NCBI RefSeq assembly: GCF_045679555.1
Contig: NC_092092.1
Span: 17,828,969-17,892,968 of the forward strand
DNA: 64,000 nt
Reading direction: 5' to 3'
DNA from: Salvelinus alpinus
Taxonomy: Eukaryota; Chordata; Actinopteri; Salmoniformes; Salmonidae
Shown here: piece after piece, positions 10,412 to 21,069 of the stretch
How positions within the stretch are numbered: the stretch's first letter is position 1
Layout of the letters: every line of letters begins with the position of its first letter
Position numbers and translations under genes: made by a program
The notes under the pieces: model-generated
Told to the model about the DNA's origin: nothing
Database searches by the model: none
What the model saw: only the letters and a program-made list of their open reading frames with translations

Positions 10412-12455
10412 AATCAAATCAGAGATTATTTGTCACGTGCGCCGAATACAACAGGTGTAGTAGACCTTACAGTGAAATGCTTACTAACAGGCTCTAACCA
10501 ATAGTGCAAAAAATATATTATGTGAACAATAGGTAAGTAAAGAAATAAAACAACAGTAAAAAGACAGGCTATATACAGTAGCGAGGCTATAAAAGTAGCG
10601 AGGCTACATACAGACACCGGTTAGTCAGGCGTGGCAGATGTGTTGCTACCTACCCTCACCACCTGGGGGCGGCCCGTCAGGAAGTCCAGGATCCAGTTGC
10701 AGAGGGAGATGTTTAGTCCCAGGATCCTTAGCTTAGTGATGAGCTTTGAGGGTACTATGGTGTTGAACGCTGAGCTCTAGTCAATGAATAGCATTCTCAC
10801 ATAAGTGTTGCTTTTGTCCAGGTGGGAAAGGGCAGTGTGGAGTGCAATAGAGATTGCATCATCTGTGGATCTGTTTGGGCGATATGCAAATTGGAGTGGG
10901 TCTAGGGTTTCTGGTATAATGGTGTTGATATGAGCCATTACCAACCTTCCAAAGCACTTCATGGCTATGGATGTGAGTGCTATGGGTCTGTAGTCATTTA
11001 GGCAGGTTGCCATGGTGTTCTTGGGCACAGGGACTATGGTGGTCTGCTTGAAACATGTTGGTATTACAGACTCAATCAGGGACATGTTGAAAATGTCAGT
11101 GAAGGCACCTGCCAGTTTGTCAGCACATGCCCGGAGCACACGTCCTGGTATTCCGTCTGGCCCGGCAGCCTTGTGTATGTTGACCTGTTTAATGGTTTTA
11201 CTCATGTCGGCTATGGAGAGCGTGATCACACAGTTGTCCGGAACAGCTGATGCTCTCATGCATGCCTCAGTGTTGCTTGCCTCGAAGCGAGCATAGAAGT
11301 GATTTAGCTCGTCTGGTAGGCTCGTGTCACTGGGCAGCTCGCGGCTGTGCTTCCCTTTGTAGTCTGTAATAGTTTGCAAGCTCTGACATATAAGACGAGC
11401 GTCAGAGCCGGTGTAGTATGATTCAATCTTAGCCCTGTATTGACGCTTTGCCTGTTTGATGGTTCGTCGCAGGGCATAGCAGGATTTCTTGTAAGCTTCC
11501 GGGTTAGAGTCCCGCACCTTGAAAGCGGCAGCTCTACCCTTTAGCTCAGTGCGAATGTTGCCTGTAATCCATGGCTTCTGGTTGGGGTATGTACGTACAG
11601 TCACTGTGGGGACGACGTCCTCGATGCACTTATTGATAAAGCCAGTGACTGATGTGGTGTACTTCTCAATGCCATCGGAAGAATCCCAGAACATGTTCCA
11701 GTCTGTGATAGAAAAACAGTTCTGTCGTTTAGCATCTGCTTCATCTGACCAATTTTTTATAGACCGAGTCACTGGTGCTTCCTGCTTTAATTTTTGCTTG
11801 TAAGCAGGAATCAGGAGGATAGAGTTGTGGTTGGATTTACCAAATGGAGGGCGAAGGAGAGCTTTCTACGTGTCTTTGTGTGTAGTACAGGTGATCTATA
11901 ATTGTTTTCCCTCTGGTTGCACATTTAACATGTTGATGGAAATTTGGTAGAACTGATTTAAGTTTCCCTGCATTAAAGTCTCCGGCCACTAGGAGCGCCT
12001 CCTCTGGGTGAGTGGTTTCCTGTTTGCTTATTTCCTTATACAGTTGACTGAGTGCGGTCTTAGTGCCAGCATCTGTCTGTGGTGGTAAATAAACTGCCAC
12101 GAAAAGTATAGCTGAAAACTCTCTAGGCAAGTAGTGGCCTGCAATTTATCACAATATACTCTACTTCAGGCGAGCAAAATCTAGAGACTTCCTTATATTT
12201 CGTGCACCAGCTGTTGTTTACAAATATGCACAGATCACCCCCCTCGTCTTACCGGAGTGTGCTGTTCTATCTTGCCGGTGCAGTGTATATCCCGCTAGCT
12301 GAATATCCATGTCGTCATTCAGCCACGATTCTGTGAAACATAAGATATTACAGTTTTTGATGTCCCGTTGGTAAGATATTCGTGATCGTACCTCGTCTAG
12401 TTTATTGTCCAATGATTGCACGTTGGCGAGTAGTATTGACACAGTACCACAGGGT
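10412..12455 (-). mobile_element. LINE (L2/Jockey-like), 3' polymerase part deleted
   Basis: On the minus strand the endonuclease domain reads near 12450-12220 (LLANVQSLDNKLDEVRSR, CFTESWLNDDM) and 12130-11840 (VYLPPQTDAGTK, LLVAGDFNAGKL). The linker and reverse transcriptase follow, down to 10777. The 3' untranslated end at 10412-10620 carries the same CGCCGAATACAACAGGTGTAG block as the LINE at 8196. It sits between two copies of a ~90-bp degenerate repeat. Confidence 0.85.
10625..11835 (-). pseudogene. LINE reverse transcriptase, broken
   Basis: This region would copy LINE RNA into DNA at a nicked target. Reading on the minus strand from about 11800, it has a long linker (WSDEADAKRQN), then the fingers and palm start: KAAGPDGIPGRVLRACADK, LNDYRPIALTSIAMKCFG and FAYRPNRSTDDAI, up to RMLFID at 10780. 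The next codon, a tyrosine in the related copy at 16441, is TAG here. After that, [13 protein letters not shown] and [15 protein letters not shown] can be read to about 10640. There the sequence jumps into the 3' untranslated region. The FADD catalytic block and the C-terminus are therefore absent. The 331-residue open stretch is the longest intact LINE reading frame in the window. Confidence 0.85.
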
Positions 12456-12530
12456 CCCAGTACAACTATACTGTACATTCTTCTCAATATTAAGGACTCC
12501 TCACACAAAGTATACAAAATAATAACTATA
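12440..12530 (+). repeat. Third unit of the ~90-bp degenerate repeat
   Basis: CACAGGGTCCCAGTACAACT and CTGTACATTCTTCTCAATAT match 10330-10380 closely. It directly abuts the 5' end of the LINE, consistent with the LINE having inserted into a pre-existing repeat block. Confidence 0.65.
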
Positions 12531-12589
12531 CAATGACTCCAATCTCTTTTTCTTGTTGTTGTCAGGGACAAAAATAATTATTACCACAT

Positions 12590-12817
12590 CGACTGTCTAA
12601 AGAGACGCTCTGCTTTTTTGACACCCCACTCCAAAAAGCAAGTTCTGCAGGCTCTAGCTTTGTCTTATCTTGATTATTGTCCAGTCGTGTGGTGGGTTCT
12701 GCAAAGAAAGACCTAGTTAAGCTCCTGCTGGCCCAAAACAGAGCGGCACATCTTGCTCTTCATTGTAATCAGATGGCTGATATAAATACTATGCATGCCA
12801 GTCTCTCTTGGCAAATA
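12590..12817 (+). mobile_element. C-terminal LINE fragment
   Basis: Plus-strand reading gives LSYLDYCPVVW, KKDLVKLLLAQNRAAHLALH and HASLSW, the C-terminal region of the same LINE type as 451-1950 (NRAARTVLRC, HVNLSW). It is cut off at 12817 by the 3' end of the next LINE. Confidence 0.75.
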
Positions 12818-13292
12818 TTTTTTTATTTTATTTCACCTTTATTTAACCAGGTAGGCTAGTTGAGAACAAGTTCTCATTTACAACTGGCCAAGATAAAGCA
12901 AAGCAGTGAGACACAAACAACAACACAGAGTTACACATGGAATAAACAAACAAACAGTCAATAACACAATAGAAAAAAAGTATATATACAGTGTGTGCAA
13001 ATGAGGTAAGATAAGGGAGGTAAGGCAATAAATAGGCCATAGTGGCGAAATAATTACAATTTAGCAATTAAACACTGGAGTGATAGATGTGCAGAAGATG
13101 AATGTGCAAGCAGAGATACTGGGGTGCAAAGGAGCAAAAATAAATAACAGTATGGGGATGAGGTAGTTGGATGGGCTATTTACAGATGGGCTATGTACAG
13201 GGGCAGTGATTTGTGAGCTGCTCTGACAGCTGGTGCTTAAATTTAGTGAGGGAGATATGAGTCTCCAGCTTCAGCGATTTTTGCAATTCGTT

Positions 13293-15600
13293 CTAGTCAT
13301 TGGCAGCAGAGAACTGGAAGGAAAGGCGGCCAAAGGAGGAATTGGCTTTGGGGGTGACCAGTGAAATATACCTGCTGGAGCACGTGCTGCGGGTGGGTGC
13401 TGCTATGGTGACCAGTGAGCTGAGATAAGGCGGGGCTTTACCTAGCAAAGACTTATAGATGACCCGGAGCCAGTGGGTTTGGCGACGAATATGAAGCGAG
13501 GGCCAGCCAACGAGAGCATACAGGTCGCAGTGGTGGGTAGTATATGGGGCTTTGGTGACAAAACGGATGGCACTGTGATAGACTGCATCCAATTTGCTGA
13601 GTAGAGTGTTGGAGGCTATTTTGTAAATGACATCGCCAAAGTCAAGGATCAGAGTCTCTGGGTTCGCGCCCAGGCTGGGCTGGGTTCGCGCCCAGGCTCT
13701 GTCGCAGCCGGCCGCAACCGGGAGATCCGTGGGGCGACGCACAATTGGCATAGCGTCGTCCGGGTTAGGCCGGTAGGGAGGGTTTGGCCGGTAGGGATAT
13801 CCTTGTCTCAGTATGTAAAAATGTAATAAAATGTATGCACTCTACTGTAAGTCGCTCTGGATAAGAGCGTCTGCTCTTGGCCGGTAGGGATATCCTTGTC
13901 TCAGTATGTAAAAAAAATAAAAATAAAAATAAATATATAAAAAAAAATATATATATATATATATAATAAAATGTATGCACTCTACTGTAAGTCGCTCTGG
14001 ATAGGCGCGTCTGCTAAATGACTAAAATGTAAAATGTAAAATGTAAGGATCGGCAGGATAGACAGTTTTACAAGGGTATGTTTGGCAGCATGAGTGAAGG
14101 ATGCTTTGTTGCGAAATAGGAAGCTGATTCTAGATTTAATTTAGGATTGGAGATGCTTAATGCGAGTCTGGAAGGAGAGTTTACAGTCTAACCAGACACC
14201 GAGGTATTTGTAGTTGTCCACATATTCTAAGTCAGAGCCGTCCAGAGTAGTGATGCTGGACAAGCAGGCAGGTGCAGTCAGCGATCGGTTGAAGAGCATG
14301 CATTTCGTTTTACTTGCATTTAAGAGCAGTTGGAGGCCACGGAAGGAGAGTTATATGGCATTGAAGCTAGTCTGGAGGTTAGTTAACACAAAGAAGGGCC
14401 AGAAGTATACAGAATGGTGTCGTCTGCGTATGACAAGAATGTGGTGGTTGACAGAGTCGAAAGCCTTGGCCAGGTCGCTGAATACAGCTGCACAGTATTG
14501 TCTCTTATCGATGGCGGTTATGATATCGTTTAGGACCTTGAGCGTGGCTGAGGTGCACCCATGACCAGCTCGGAAACCAGATGGCATTGCGGAGAACGTA
14601 CGGTGGGATTCGCAATGGTCAGTGATCTGTTTGTTAACTTGGCTTTCAAAGACCTTAGAAAGGCAGGGTAGGATAGATATAGGTCTGTAGCAGTTAAGGT
14701 CTAGAGTGTCTCCCCCTTTGAAGAGGGGGATGACCGCGGCAGCTTTCCAATCTTTGGGGATCTCAGACGATACGAAAGAGAGGTTGAACAGGCTAGTAAT
14801 AGGAGTTGCAACAATTTCAGCTGATCATTTTAGAAAGAGAGGGTCCAGATTGTCTAGCCCTGCTGATTTGTAGGGGTCCAGATTTTGCAGCTCTTTCAGA
14901 ACATCAGCTATCTGGATTTGGGTGAAGGAAAAATGGAGGAAGCTTGGGCAAGTTGCTGTGGGGGGTGCAGGGCTGTTGACCAGGGTAGGGGTGGCCAGGT
15001 GGAAAGCATGGCCAGCCGTAGAAAATGCTTATTGAAATTCTCAATCATTGTGGATTTATCATTGGTGACAGTGTTTCCTAGCCTCAGTGCAGTGGGCAGC
15101 TGGGAGGAGGTGCTCTTATTGTCCATGGACTTTACAGTGTCCCAGAACTTTTGGGAGTTTGTGCTGCAGGATGCAAATTTCTGTTTGAAAAAGCTAGCCT
15201 TTGCTTTCCTAACTGCCTGTGTATATTGGTTCCTAACTTCCCTGAAAAGTTGCATATCGCGGGGGCTATTCGATGCTACGCCACAGGATGTTTTTGTGCT
15301 GGTCAAGGGCAGTCAGGTCTGAAGGTGGTCTATAGCAAGAGGCAACAGTGAGAGACTTGTTTCTGGAAAGCTGGATTTTTAAAAGTAGAAGCTCAAATTG
15401 TTTGGGCACAGACCTGGATAGGAAGACAGAACTCTGCAGGCTATCTCTGCAGTAGATTGCAACTCCGCCCCCTTTGGCAGTTCTATCTTGTCGGAAAATG
15501 TAATAGTTAGGGATGGAAATTTCAGGGGTTTTGGTGGTCTTCCTAAGCCAGGATTCAGACACGGCTAGGACATCCCGGTTGGCAGAGTGTGCCAAAGCAG
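13293..15600 (-). pseudogene. LINE endonuclease-reverse transcriptase ORF2, broken
   Basis: Reading down the minus strand, the endonuclease shows LAVSESWLRK, FRQDRTAKGGGVAIYCRDSL and VASCYRPPSD at 15595-15270. A connecting region (QAVRKAKASFFKQKF, KFWDTVKSMDNK) lies at 15306-14908. The reverse transcriptase shows PSGFRAGHGCTSATLK and VFSDLAKAFDSVNHH at 14587-14440; the D of SDLAKAFD is the first catalytic residue. After an inserted SINE the C-terminus reads FGDVIYKIASNTLLSKLD and TKAPYTTHHCDLYALVGW. Frames change several times and stops intervene. A function is not expected. Confidence 0.8.
13651..14044 (+). mobile_element. tRNA-derived SINE with duplicated segments
   Basis: It is flanked by AAGGATC on both sides (13644-13650, 14045-14051), a 7-bp target duplication in the LINE. 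The body contains CCGGCCGCAACCGGGAG, GCACAATTGGC and GGATATCCTTGTCTCAGTA, with the tail GTAAGTCGCTCTGGATAAG. The box B-like GGTTCGCGCCCAGGCT occurs twice. The block from GGATATCCTTGTCTCAG to the tail occurs twice (13793-13877, 13888-14014), the second with an A/AT-rich insertion. Confidence 0.85.
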
Positions 15601-16440
15601 TGAATAGAACAAACTAAGGGAGGAGGCTTCTAATGTTAACATGCATGAAACCAAGGCTTTTTTTGGTTACAGAAGTCAACAAATGAGGGCACCTGGGGAA
15701 TGGGAGTGGAGCTAGGCACTGCAGGGCCTGGATTAACCTCTACATCACCAGCGGAGCAGAGGAGGAGTAGGATAAGGGTACGGCTAAGGGCTATAAGAAC
15801 TAGTCGTCTAGTACGTTCGGAGCAGAGAGTAAAAGAAGTAGGTTTCTGGTGTCGTGTCTTTGGCTATGCCGGATTAAGTGATATGACATGCTATTCTATA
15901 AAATCATTTCTCTGTAATTAATATTACCTGATTAAGCTAATCAGGGTTCCGTTTCCCAGACTCCCAGACTCTCTATGTTAACGAAGGGATTTTCAATAGT
16001 CACATCGGTAGAGTAGAGAGGAAAAAGGGGAAAGGTATTTATGGGGGTCATAAACCTCCCCCAACAGGCCAACGTCATGACACTTGGCACGGTAGAATAG
16101 ATTCAATGCATAATGTACAGACAAAGGTATGGTAAGATGTGAATACAGTGGAGGTAAACCTAGGCATTGAGTGATGATGTGTGGGAGGTAGGCCAAGAGG
16201 GTGAGCTGAGGCATATTGAGCAGTGCTGGAGGCTCTACAGTGAAATAAGGCAATAATCACTAACCAAAACAGCAATGAACAAGGTATATTGACATTAGGG
16301 AAAGGCATGCGTAGCCGAGTGATCATAGTTTCAGACAGCTAGCGGGCCGGGGCTAGCAGAAGGGCCTTAGAGGGACGTCGCGACGTAAGAAGTCTGTTGA
16401 TGAGAGACTGACTCCATCACTTCTTTTTATAAGAACAGAC

Positions 16441-17562
16441 AGATCCTGACAGATCCATGGACGACGCAATCGCCATTGCACTACACACTGCCCTTTCCCA
16501 CCTGGACAAAATAAATGCATCTGTGAGGATGCTGTTCATTGACTACAGCTCTGTCTTCAATACCATAATGCCCTATAAGCTCATTACAAAGCTCACGGCC
16601 CTGGGTCTGAACTCCTCTCTACGTAAATGGGTCCTGGATTTCCTGACGGACCATCCCCAGGTGGTGAAGGTAGGCAACATTAACCCGTCAACACTGATCC
16701 TCAACACAGGGTCCCCACAAGCTTGCGTCCTCAGTCCACTCCTGTTTTCTCTGTATACTCACGACTGCGTGGCCTCACACAGTTCCAACTCCATCATCAA
16801 GTTCGCTGACGACCCGACAGTAGTAGGCCTGATCACCAACAACGTCGAGATAGACTACAGGGAGGAGGTAGGCACTCTGATGGCGTGTTGCCAGCTGAAA
16901 AACCTCTCCCTAAACATTAGAACAGCAAAGGAGTTGATTATGGACTTCAGGAGGAACCAGGCTGGACACGCCCCCATTCTCATCAAGAGGGCCGCTGTGG
17001 AGATGGTCAGAGAAGCTGAAATGGTCTAACCACTGACTCGTCAACCTCAGGATGCTGAAGAAAGTTGGCCTGTCCCCGAGGGACCTTAAAGTGTTCTACA
17101 GGAGCAGCATAGAGAGCACACTGTTGGGCTGCATCACAGCCTGGTACGGCAACTCCGCCTCCACGGACCGCAAGGCTCTTCAGAGGGTGATTGGGTGCAC
17201 ACTGCCTGCCCTACAGGACACCTACAACACCAGTTGTCGCAGGAAGGCCAAGAAGATCATAAGGGACCCCAGCCACCCAAGCCATGCCCTGTTCTCCCCA
17301 CTTCAATCACTTAGACGCGGGCAGTACAAGAGCATCATGGCAAAAACTGAAAGACTGGCCAATAGCTTCTACCCTCAGACCATCAGGCTGCCGAATAGCC
17401 ACTACTAGTCAGCTACCTGCTCCCCCAAGCTACTTTTTCCTGCTGCTCCCCACCCCCTCATTATTGTATTTCACTAGTCCTGCACGTTGGCGCTCGAAGC
17501 CTAAGATTGTCACTGTACCCTGTCATTACCCCTGCAACCTGTACATGTGACTATTAAACAAT
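16441..17562 (+). pseudogene. 3' half of a LINE reverse transcriptase, broken
   Basis: On the plus strand the frame from 16457 shows [31 protein letters not shown] (first catalytic D), [17 protein letters not shown] and [14 protein letters not shown], so the FADD active-site pair is present. It ends at a stop near 17029. The C-terminal region resumes at 17052 (KVGLSPRDLKVFYRSSIEST, GCITAWYGN) and ends LPNSHY at 17408. The piece that normally joins the two is largely missing. A 3' untranslated tail runs to about 17562. It abuts the 5' end of the opposite-strand LINE at 16440. Confidence 0.85.
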
Positions 17563-17569
17563 ATGAACC

Positions 17570-17902
17570 TGAATTCTTCCAACAACTGTACATCCTGCTA
17601 CATATCAGAGAATCTACTCCCACATACACAAATAACACCATGACCCTTATTCAGTCCCTGAGAAGAGTGAGTCATGTCAACTGACACCAGCTCCCTGACA
17701 CAGCTAGAGGCAGGATACAGGAGACCCCCTGGTGGATATAGAGAAATAGGTTCATTACCAATGTAAATCAACAAGTGGCTTGAATGTAAACTGCCTCAAG
17801 TCTCTGGAAAGGTTTACATTACTGTAGAGCCCTTGGTGAGGAGTTTAAAGTGAATGTCCATCTGTAGATGGGTAGTATAGGGAGTGTGTGTGGGTGTGTA
17901 TT
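17570..17902. other. Unassigned, with a weak copy of the ~90-bp repeat
   Basis: CAACTGTACATCCTGCTACA and CCCACATACACAAATAACAC at 17582-17640 resemble the units at 10253-10411. Nothing else is recognised. Confidence 0.4.
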
Positions 17903-18012
17903 TTATATTTTAATATTTTAGTCATTTAGCAGACGCTCTTATCCAGATCGACTTACAGGAGCAAATAGGATTAAGTACCTTGCTCAAGGGCACATCGGCA
18001 GATTGTTCACCT
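17903..18012 (-). mobile_element. 3' half of a tRNA-derived SINE, minus strand
   Basis: The reversed text gives GCCCTTGAGCAAGGTACTTA and CTGGATAAGAGCGTCTGCTA, the tail shared with SINE copies at 40377 and 55139. The tRNA head is missing. Confidence 0.7.
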
Positions 18013-18018
18013 ATTCAG

Positions 18019-18019
<1 letters not shown>

Positions 18020-18049
<30 letters not shown>
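18020..18049. repeat. (GT)n microsatellite
   Basis: About 15 GT units. Confidence 0.95.
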
Positions 18050-18050
<1 letters not shown>

Positions 18051-19052
18051 CCTGTACAAGCCAGCCAGGTGTATGAAACACGAAACAGTTAAGTCTAGAG
18101 AATCAGAGAAGAGCTATTCATTCACAAGTTCTCATGCTATGAAGAAACTTGAAAAATAAATGGAAGGATGTTCTGGCAGCTGCAAGGTATTGTGCAAATG
18201 TTGAATTTGGGAAAAGGTATATGCACCAAGGCAAAGACAGCCTTTAGATAGCCTTTTTGAGAGTGACCTAAAGACGATCCTTCTGTGTTTGCCAGTAAAT
18301 GGCATGCTGTGTTAAATATTAGTCAGATCATTTTCCTCTCCAGATGCACACTCAAGTTTCTGCTGCTGTCCTTTTGCAGACATACTTCTTCCTTTTTTAG
18401 ACTTAATTTGCCCCCCCTTACTACCCCCCCTTACTAAATTGCTGTGGAAAACCTTTTTCTTTTTTTATAAACCGATTCTCTACATCTCCTGTTCTTTTGG
18501 GATTTGGCAGCCAAACTTGGTATGACAATGACCATAGGAGTAGGCAAGACATCACAAACAGATCTGGCTCTAGGCTAGTAATATAGCAGGATGGCAACAG
18601 AAATTAGATGACAGTAGCAGTATGAAACTCTCTGTGCCCAGAACCAAAAATGAAAAACTGCAATTTATCTACTTGAATGTCTCAATCTTGGTATAATTAT
18701 CTGACATAGTGTAACTGCCTTTGAGGACAAACATGAGAGTAAAAAAAGAGAATGTGCCAAACGGCCATGAACATAATGAAGTTCGGGGGCTCATGGCAGC
18801 CAGACTTTGAGTGTTTCATTCCACTGAGACACATACGTTTACGTCTGGTTTTCCATGTACTTAAAGGGTGAAAGAAAAATAAACTGTAAGAACCAAAGTG
18901 ATGTGTTATGTAATCCCTGTTAATTTTATAGGGCTATTATAAAATAATGTGCTACTGCATTCTAGATCAAAGCAGAAACAGCTGCAATTTACATTTACCA
19001 CAAACATTTTCTTCACAAAAAAGGTACAATAAAACAGAACATTAGCTACATA
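18050..19052. other. Low-copy-looking sequence with half a MITE
   Basis: At 18519-18583 a segment (GACAATGACCATAGGAG, CACAAACAGATCTGG) matches one arm of the MITE at 24631-24786. The remainder shows no supported feature. Confidence 0.5.
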
Positions 19053-19283
19053 CCACAGGAGGCTGCTGAGGGGAGGATGGCTCATAATAATGACGGGAAT
19101 GGAGTGAATGGAAAGGGATCAAACATATGGAAACCAGAATGAAATGGTATCATACACACAGAAACCAGAATTGAATGGTATCAAACACATGGAAACCATG
19201 TTTTTGATACCATTCCATTGATTCCATTCCAGCAACTTCTGTAAGCCCGTCCTACCCAATTAAGGTGCCAAAGACTACCTGTG
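19053..19283. mobile_element. Palindromic MITE (CCACAGGAGGCTGCTGAGG end)
   Basis: The left end CCACAGGAGGCTGCTGAGG pairs imperfectly with the right end ...CCTGTG. The interior holds tandem ATGGAAACCAGAATGAAATG-like units pairing with TTGATACCATTCCATTGATT. There is no coding capacity. A Sleeping Beauty-type element begins two bases beyond the right edge. Confidence 0.75.
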
Positions 19284-19286
19284 CTA

Positions 19287-20265
19287 CAGTTGAAGTCGGA
19301 AGTTTACTTACACTTAGGTTGGAGTCATTAAAACTCATTTTTCAACCACTCCACAAATTTCTTGTTAACAAACTATAGTTTTGGCAAGTTGGTTAGGACA
19401 TCTACTATGTGAATATCACAAGTAATTTTTTCAACAGTTGTTTACAGACAGATGATTTCACTTATAATTCACTGTATCACAATTCCAGTGGGTCAGAAGT
19501 TTACATACACTAAGTTGACTGTGCCTTTAAACAGCTTGGAAAATTCCAGAAAATTATGTAACGGCTTTAGAAGCTTCTGATAGGCTAATTGACATAATTT
19601 GAGTCAATTGGAGGTGTATCTGTGGATGTATTTCAAGGCCTACCTTCAAACTCAACGCCTCTTTGCTTGACATCATGGGAAAATCAAAAGAAATCAGCCA
19701 AGACCCCAGAAAAAAAATCCACAAGTCTGGTTCATCCTTGGGAGCAATTTCCAAACACATGAAGGTACCACGTTCATCTGTACAAACAATAGTACGCAAG
19801 TATAAACACCATGGGACCACGCAGCCGTCATACCGCTCAGGAAGGAGACGCGTTCTGTCTCCTAGAGATTAAAAAGCGTGTGCGAGCAAAGAGGCCTACA
19901 AACTTGACCCAGTTACACCAGCTCTGTCAGGAGGAATGGGCCAAAATTCATCCAACTTATTGTGGGAAGCTTGTGGAAGGCTACCCGAAACGTTTGACCC
20001 AAGTTAAACAATTTAAAGGCAATGCTATCAAATACTAATTGAGTGTATGTACATTTCTGACCCACTGGGAATGTGATGAAAGAAATAAAAGCTGAAATAA
20101 ATAATTGTCTACTATTATTCTGACATTTCACATTCTTAAAATCAAGTGGTGATATTAATTGAACTACGACAGGGAATTCTTACTATGATTAAATGTCAGA
20201 AATTGTGAAAAAACTGAGTGTAAATGTATTTGGCTAAGGTGTATGTAAACTTCCGACTTCAACTG
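19287..20265 (+). mobile_element. Sleeping Beauty-type Tc1 transposon, internally deleted
   Basis: It starts CAGTTGAAGTCGGAAGTTTA and ends in the inverse, with TA on both sides (19285-19286, 20266-20267). Each ~225-bp inverted repeat carries the two direct repeats typical of this group: outer GTCGGAAGTTTACTTACACT and inner GGGTCAGAAGTTTACATACA on the left, with mirrored copies at 20043-20070 and 20238-20265 on the right. At 979 bp it is about 600 bp shorter than a full-length family member. Confidence 0.95.
19675..20038 (+). pseudogene. Deleted Sleeping Beauty-type transposase
   Basis: The start ATG at 19675 opens [19 protein letters not shown], the DNA-binding paired-like domain. It runs through [18 protein letters not shown] to RRRVLSPRD and a stop at 19872. 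The next recognisable residues are in another frame and belong to the C-terminus: FCQEEWAKIH-like text, then KLVEGYPKRLTQVKQFKGN to the end at 20038. The catalytic core with its two aspartates and glutamate is missing, so no transposition activity is possible. The deletion joint is near 19865-19875. The intact family protein is about 340 residues. Confidence 0.9.
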
Positions 20266-20267
20266 TA

Positions 20268-21067
20268 CATCCAGTATAATGTTGTTTACTGGCCATGTTC
20301 CGTGCTTGAAAGTGATAGCAACATGATTAAGACACTACTTACTGTATTGTTTAAATATATATCCAACGGCATACCGTAAGCTATTTACAATAACAATATC
20401 CAAACCATCCCATTTACCGTTCCCCCGTAAATTCCCAGTAAATGTTGTATTTATAGATGTAGCCAAGATAGAGTGCGTATAACAAGTTTAGGATGCTTGT
20501 GAACCTTACAGAACTTATAAACTGTATTTACAAAACATACTTATAAAGATACTTCAGATGAATAAAGCACTGTGTTACCCCGGAGTGTCTTTGCATGGGG
20601 CATCAAGTAAAAGCATGAATATGATCACTCGTCATCCCATTATGGCATTTTCACTATGAACTACAGATGGCTATAAAGTCTGAAAAGATGGACACTGGTA
20701 CGTTATTGTCTCACTATAAAACTGAAAACAAAGAGTATCAAGAGTAAACGCTGACTCTGCCTCATGCCAAGTAAAGGGGTTGAGTGCCATAGATAGTTCA
20801 GGTCTTGATTAGGAACAGTCAGTATATGCATTGCATTGAGAACAGACTTGGGTTGAAATACAATTCGAAATCTTTCAAATACTTTAAGCATTTGTGTTAA
20901 AATGCCAAGAGTGCCAGTTGGGCAGGGTTAGCACTTTCTAGACTTTTCTATCTGTTCTGTTAGGTTCTAAGTTCTGGTACAAATCCAGTCGGACACCAAA
21001 GGAAGCTTAGACTAGATTTATTTACCCAGACTGAATGCATAACATAACATACAAGTCACACAGCATA
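20268..21067. other. Unassigned low-copy-looking sequence
   Basis: About 800 bp with no recognised repeat end, microsatellite or splice-bounded frame. Confidence 0.5.
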
Positions 21068-21069
21068 TA

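Larger units (their letters stand above)
12818..16440 (-). mobile_element. Near full-length LINE on the minus strand, with an inserted SINE
   Basis: The 3' end (TTTATTTAACCAGGTAGGCT, reversed) starts near 12818. The C-terminal ORF2 part is at 13751-13293, the reverse transcriptase at 14900-14100, the linker at 15306-14908 and the endonuclease at 15600-15270. The remaining 15600-16440 (CCGAGTGATCATAG, GCTAGCGGGCCGGGGCTAGC) appears to be the 5' region. That part is assigned by contiguity and memory of salmonid repeats. A SINE interrupts it at 13651-14044. Confidence 0.75.
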
